A DNA stretch of 8,593 nt from FEN-1219 sp037445815. Its GTDB lineage: Bacteria; Pseudomonadota; Gammaproteobacteria; Steroidobacterales; Rariloculaceae. The stretch is taken from the NCBI GenBank assembly GCA_037445815.1, contig JBBIJV010000156.1, positions 1 to 8,593 on the forward strand, in the 5' to 3' direction. The stretch's first letter is position 1. Each line of letters starts with the position of its first letter. Made by a program: the position numbers and the translations under genes. Under the pieces are notes generated by a model. The model was not told the DNA's origin and made no database searches. It saw only the letters and a program-made list of their open reading frames with translations. This document shows, piece after piece, positions 6,835 through 8,593 of this stretch.

Positions 6835-6954
6835 GGAGTCCGTGGCGACGCTGATCACATGTTTGTTAAGTTTCGGACCCTTGGGCGGGCGAATCAAGTG
6901 CGCCCGGAGCGAAAAAACAAACTTAAGTCACGTACTTGAGCGTCGGGAGCCCGC
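6835..6954. promoter_or_regulatory. Divergent intergenic region with inverted repeats
   Basis: This spacer separates prc (-) from the three-helix membrane protein gene (+) and must hold their promoters unless either is read through. It is AT-richer than its surroundings at 6852-6873 and 6911-6939. Inverted repeats: TTAAGTTT (6866-6873) with AAACTTAA (6919-6926); TCAAGTGCG (6894-6902) with CGTACTTGA (6931-6939, 8 of 9); and the palindrome ACTTAAGT (6921-6928) next to an A6 run. I found no convincing sigma-70 -35/-10 pair on either strand. Confidence 0.4.
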
Positions 6955-7248
6955 GTGCGTCCTACGGTCGTAGTCCTCGGTTTCGTGCTCGGCAGCGCCA
7001 CCGCGATCACATTCGCGCTCGGCGGCACGGCCGTGGTGTTTTTCGTGCTGCATGACGATTATCCGCGGCTCGAGGGGGAGCTCGTGCCGCTCCTAGAGAG
7101 CCTTGGGCTTTTCGTGCTGCTCACCGCTCAAGCGGCCTTCAGCTTCTACGGCGAGATCAAGGCGAGCCGCTGGCGGCGCGTGGCGCACCTGCTGCTCGTC
7201 GGCGTGCTGGCCGCCGTCGCGGCGTACCACGTCTGGCTGCGGGGCTGA
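6955..7248 (+). CDS. Small three-helix membrane protein, hypothetical
   Basis: I do not recognise this 97-residue protein. Three hydrophobic helices are clear: about 5-32 (VVVLGFVLGSATAITFALGG and on), about 45-65 (PLLESLGLFVLLTAQAAFSF) and about 76-95 (VAHLLLVGVLAAVAAYHVWL). An acidic loop with HDDYPRLEGE (33-42) lies between helices 1 and 2, and a basic loop, KASRWRR (69-75), between 2 and 3. The positive-inside rule would put the KASRWRR loop and the short N-terminal arm on opposite sides, so topology is uncertain. It is predicted to be an inner-membrane protein. The start is GTG with GGGAG (6945-6949) 5 nt upstream. It is divergent from prc and converges on the next - strand gene with a 6-bp gap. 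Function unknown. Confidence 0.75.
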   Translation: MRPTVVVLGFVLGSATAITFALGGTAVVFFVLHDDYPRLEGELVPLLESLGLFVLLTAQAAFSFYGEIKASRWRRVAHLLLVGVLAAVAAYHVWLRG

Positions 7249-7283
7249 GGCCGATCAGCGTTTGCGCTGCCGGCCGATCTTTT
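7249..7283 (+). terminator. Probable intrinsic terminator of the small membrane protein gene
   Basis: Directly after the stop, GGCCG (7249-7253) and CAGCG (7256-7260) pair with CGCTG (7265-7269) and CGGCC (7271-7275) around a TTTG tetraloop, with a small internal loop. GATC and TTTT (7280-7283) follow. It overlaps the 3' end of the opposite gene, a common arrangement for convergent pairs. The short T-run makes it a weak candidate. Confidence 0.4.
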
Positions 7284-7581
7284 CCCACGAGGCGCTGCGG
7301 TTGAACGCGCCCGTGTTGTAGGGATCGAAGCCGTCGTCGGCCGGCTTGTCGAGCGTCAAGCGCGGGTTGTCGAGCACGTCGAGCGGCGTGCGCTCCGGTT
7401 TCGGCCGACGTTCCCGCGGCAGGCTCGGCTCGGCGGACCGCATCCGGCTCGTCGCGGGCGGTTTCGGGGCGGGCGAGGTCGGGCGCGGACGCAAGCTCAA
7501 ATCCGAAAAATCGAGTAGCCCCGATTCGGTGTCCCAGCCGAGCCAACGTTTCAAGCGCTTCAACAGCATTGGAGAAGTCAC
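7255..7581 (-). CDS. Hypothetical basic, proline-rich small protein
   Basis: A 108-residue protein with no recognised domain, signal peptide or membrane helix. It begins with an amphipathic basic helix (LLKRLKRWLGW, 6-16) and an acidic patch (DTESGLLDFSDL, 17-28). A long Pro/Arg-rich, probably disordered region follows (about 31-68; PRPTSPAPKPP, RERRPKPERTP). The tail from 85 on reads FDPYNTGAFNR, then SASWEKIGRQRKR. The tail looks like a short conserved motif because it contrasts with the low-complexity middle, but I cannot confirm homologues. The GTG start at 7581 has no good Shine-Dalgarno; an in-frame ATG at 7569 would drop four residues. The coding call rests on the codon pattern and on the neat tail-to-tail spacing of 6 bp with the + strand gene. 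Confidence 0.65.
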   Translation of the reverse strand: MTSPMLLKRLKRWLGWDTESGLLDFSDLSLRPRPTSPAPKPPATSRMRSAEPSLPRERRPKPERTPLDVLDNPRLTLDKPADDGFDPYNTGAFNRSASWEKIGRQRKR

Positions 7582-7645
7582 ATTACGTGGTAGCGACCTG
7601 CGCGACCGCCGAGGGTCCGGCGCCCTGCGATGAAAACGATAACAG

Positions 7646-7676
7646 ACGCGTGTGCGGCCGCTACGCCACGCGTGTG
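7646..7676. repeat. Direct repeat ACGCGTGTG, two copies
   Basis: ACGCGTGTG occurs at 7646-7654 and 7668-7676, a 22-bp period (about two helical turns). Both lie in the 111-bp gap between two - strand genes, beside the TGTGA-N6-TCACA dyad. This could be a pair of sites for a regulator bound on one DNA face; chance is not excluded. Confidence 0.35.
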
Positions 7677-7680
7677 GAAT

Positions 7681-7698
7681 CTGTGACTTGAGTCACAG
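7681..7698. promoter_or_regulatory. CRP-family consensus dyad TGTGA-N6-TCACA
   Basis: CTGTGACTTGAGTCACAG is a perfect dyad with 8-bp arms and contains both half-sites of the CRP/Vfr/Clp consensus at the correct 6-bp spacing (7682-7686 and 7693-7697). The right half overlaps the stop codon of the 92-residue gene. The dyad lies 100 bp upstream of the 7581 start on the - strand, so that gene is the likely target if it is an operator. As RNA it could also form a 7-bp stem with a TTGA (or TCAA) tetraloop, but no T-run follows. Confidence 0.45.
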
Positions 7699-7971
7699 CC
7701 TCCGTCGCCAGGTGCGCCGACCGAGACGCGCGAGCTGCACGACGATGTACGGCGTCAGAACGAGCAGCCAGGTCAACGGCTGCAATGCGAGAAGATCGAG
7801 CCAAATGCTTTCGGCGAGCCCGAGCGCGCCGGCGCCTTCGTACTCGCCGAGCAGGTTTTGCCCGACGATGTAGATCGAAAAGGGCAGCACAATGAGACCG
7901 AACGCGAGCAAAGCCGCGGCGATCGAAATCTCGCGCTGCCAAGTAGTCTTGATTGCCGCGTCGCGTTCCAT
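7693..7971 (-). CDS. Small two-helix membrane protein, hypothetical
   Basis: A 92-residue protein I do not recognise. Hydrophobic helices lie at about 15-39 (ISIAAALLAFGLIVLPFSIYIVG) and about 60-82 (LLALQPLTWLLVLTPYIVVQL). Between them is a loop with two acidic residues and several glycines (EYEGAGALGLAES). The C-terminus is strongly basic, with RRTWRRRL (85-92), and the N-terminus is charged, which suggests both ends are cytoplasmic. The ATG at 7971 is 9 bp after the stop of the FHA gene, so the two are almost certainly co-transcribed and perhaps coupled; the Shine-Dalgarno is weak (TAGG). Its position suggests it works with the FHA protein at the membrane, but that is inference only. Confidence 0.75.
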   Translation of the reverse strand: MERDAAIKTTWQREISIAAALLAFGLIVLPFSIYIVGQNLLGEYEGAGALGLAESIWLDLLALQPLTWLLVLTPYIVVQLARLGRRTWRRRL

Positions 7972-7980
7972 TGCGCTGGC

Positions 7981-8592
7981 CTAGTGTGCCATCGATTCGA
8001 CGAAACGGAACTGAGTCTCGCCGATCGTCACGAGATCGCCTTCCCGCAAGTGCCGGCGTTCGACACGCACCGAATTGACGAATACTCCGTTGCGGCTGCC
8101 CAGGTCTTCGATCAGCGTGACGCCGTCGTGCAAGACCAAGCGTGCGTGCTCGCGGCTCACGAAGTGCGTCAAGATCTGCAAGTCGCATTGCGGACCGCGC
8201 CCGACGGTGACCGTCTTCTTCGTGAGCGCGAAGCGCTGAGGCGCATCCCCGGTGAGGCAGAGCAGCGCGGGTACGGCCTGACCTTCGCCGGCTTGCTCCC
8301 GCGTGGCGCGCGGCAGGGCAGTTGGCTCGGCGGGCGCAAGCGCCGTATCGGCCCGCCGCTCGCTGCCACGGAGCCTGAGACTCAACTCCTCCTGCAGCGT
8401 CGCGATTCGGGCATCGCGCGCCTCGAGCGCGCGATCCTTGTCGATGATGGCTTTCTCGAGCCGAACGATCGTGGCGCGGCTCTCGTCGAGCTCCGGGCGC
8501 AGGATGCCGAGATCGCGGCGCATGCGCTCGAGCTCGCTCGTCGTCGCGTGCAGGCGCTGGTCTCGCTCGCGCAGCTCCACGAGCTGCGCGGC
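7981..8592 (-). CDS. FHA-domain protein with coiled coil (partial, N-terminus outside window)
   Basis: The frame is open to the right edge, so the true start lies outside; the GTG at 8580 is internal and has no ribosome binding site. The visible part (numbered from 8580) is a charged coiled coil at about 1-75 and an Ala/Pro/Glu linker (76-102). A forkhead-associated domain follows at about 104-196. FHA signature residues are all present: G127-R128 (TVGRG), S142 and H145 in SREHAR, and N164-G165 with N169 in SRNGVFVNS. FHA domains bind phosphothreonine peptides, so partners phosphorylated by a Ser/Thr kinase are expected. No kinase or phosphatase gene is visible here. The protein ends shortly after the domain. 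It leads a two-gene unit with the small membrane protein 9 bp downstream. Confidence 0.9.
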   Translation of the reverse strand, partial: AAQLVELRERDQRLHATTSELERMRRDLGILRPELDESRATIVRLEKAIIDKDRALEARDARIATLQEELSLRLRGSERRADTALAPAEPTALPRATREQAGEGQAVPALLCLTGDAPQRFALTKKTVTVGRGPQCDLQILTHFVSREHARLVLHDGVTLIEDLGSRNGVFVNSVRVERRHLREGDLVTIGETQFRFVESMAH

Positions 8593-8593
8593 C

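Noticed and set aside
6844..6859. A second CRP-like site near prc (TCACA at 6855-6859)
   Set aside because: The left half at the required spacing reads GGCGA, only 3 of 5 matches to TGTGA, so it is not distinguishable from chance.
7346..7873. Two + strand frames opposite the - strand small genes (7346-7633 and 7652-7873)
   Set aside because: They lie opposite genes with coherent features (Pro-rich protein with motif tail; two-helix membrane protein close behind the FHA gene). Their own translations are Ser/Arg/Gly-rich without structure.
1..8593. tRNA, rRNA, CRISPR, transposon or toxin-antitoxin elements
   Set aside because: Scanning by eye found no cloverleaf-like sequence, no regularly spaced repeats, no transposase motifs and no terminal inverted repeats with target duplications.

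Overview
The window looks like a core-genome segment of a high-GC (roughly two-thirds G+C, estimated by eye) gammaproteobacterium. An Orn-type oligoribonuclease, a YqiB/DUF1249 protein, a YgiM-type SH3-and-anchor protein and a tail-specific protease of the full-length Prc type occur together mainly in that class. I cannot name the genus. I see no tRNA, rRNA, CRISPR array, insertion sequence or phage gene.

Positions 1-1777 (+ strand) form a tight replication/repair operon: the 3' end of dnaX (clamp-loader tau/gamma), ybaB (nucleoid-associated protein), recR (recombination mediator), then a HIT-family nucleotide hydrolase whose start overlaps or abuts the recR stop. orn (1809-2351) follows after a 31-bp gap and probably shares the transcript. 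Two envelope/unknown genes come next: a YgiM-like SH3 protein with a C-terminal membrane anchor, and a DUF1249 (YqiB) protein ending in a terminator-like hairpin. A cytosolic coiled-coil protein that I do not recognise (3717-4763) closes the + strand block and runs convergently into prc.

prc (4775-6823, - strand) is intact, with a signal peptide, PDZ, Ser/Lys protease and C-terminal domains. It is transcribed divergently from a three-helix membrane protein (6955-7248) across a 131-bp spacer rich in inverted repeats. The rest lies on the - strand: an FHA-domain protein cut by the window edge, a 92-residue two-helix membrane protein 9 bp behind it, and a 108-residue basic, proline-rich protein with a distinctive C-terminal tail. 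A perfect TGTGA-N6-TCACA dyad, the CRP-family consensus, lies between the last two and is the most striking regulatory signal.

No new multi-gene system is evident. The points most worth a second look are the unknown coiled-coil gene, the CRP-type dyad with the adjacent direct repeats, the FHA/membrane-protein pair, and the dyad-rich prc divergent promoter region.
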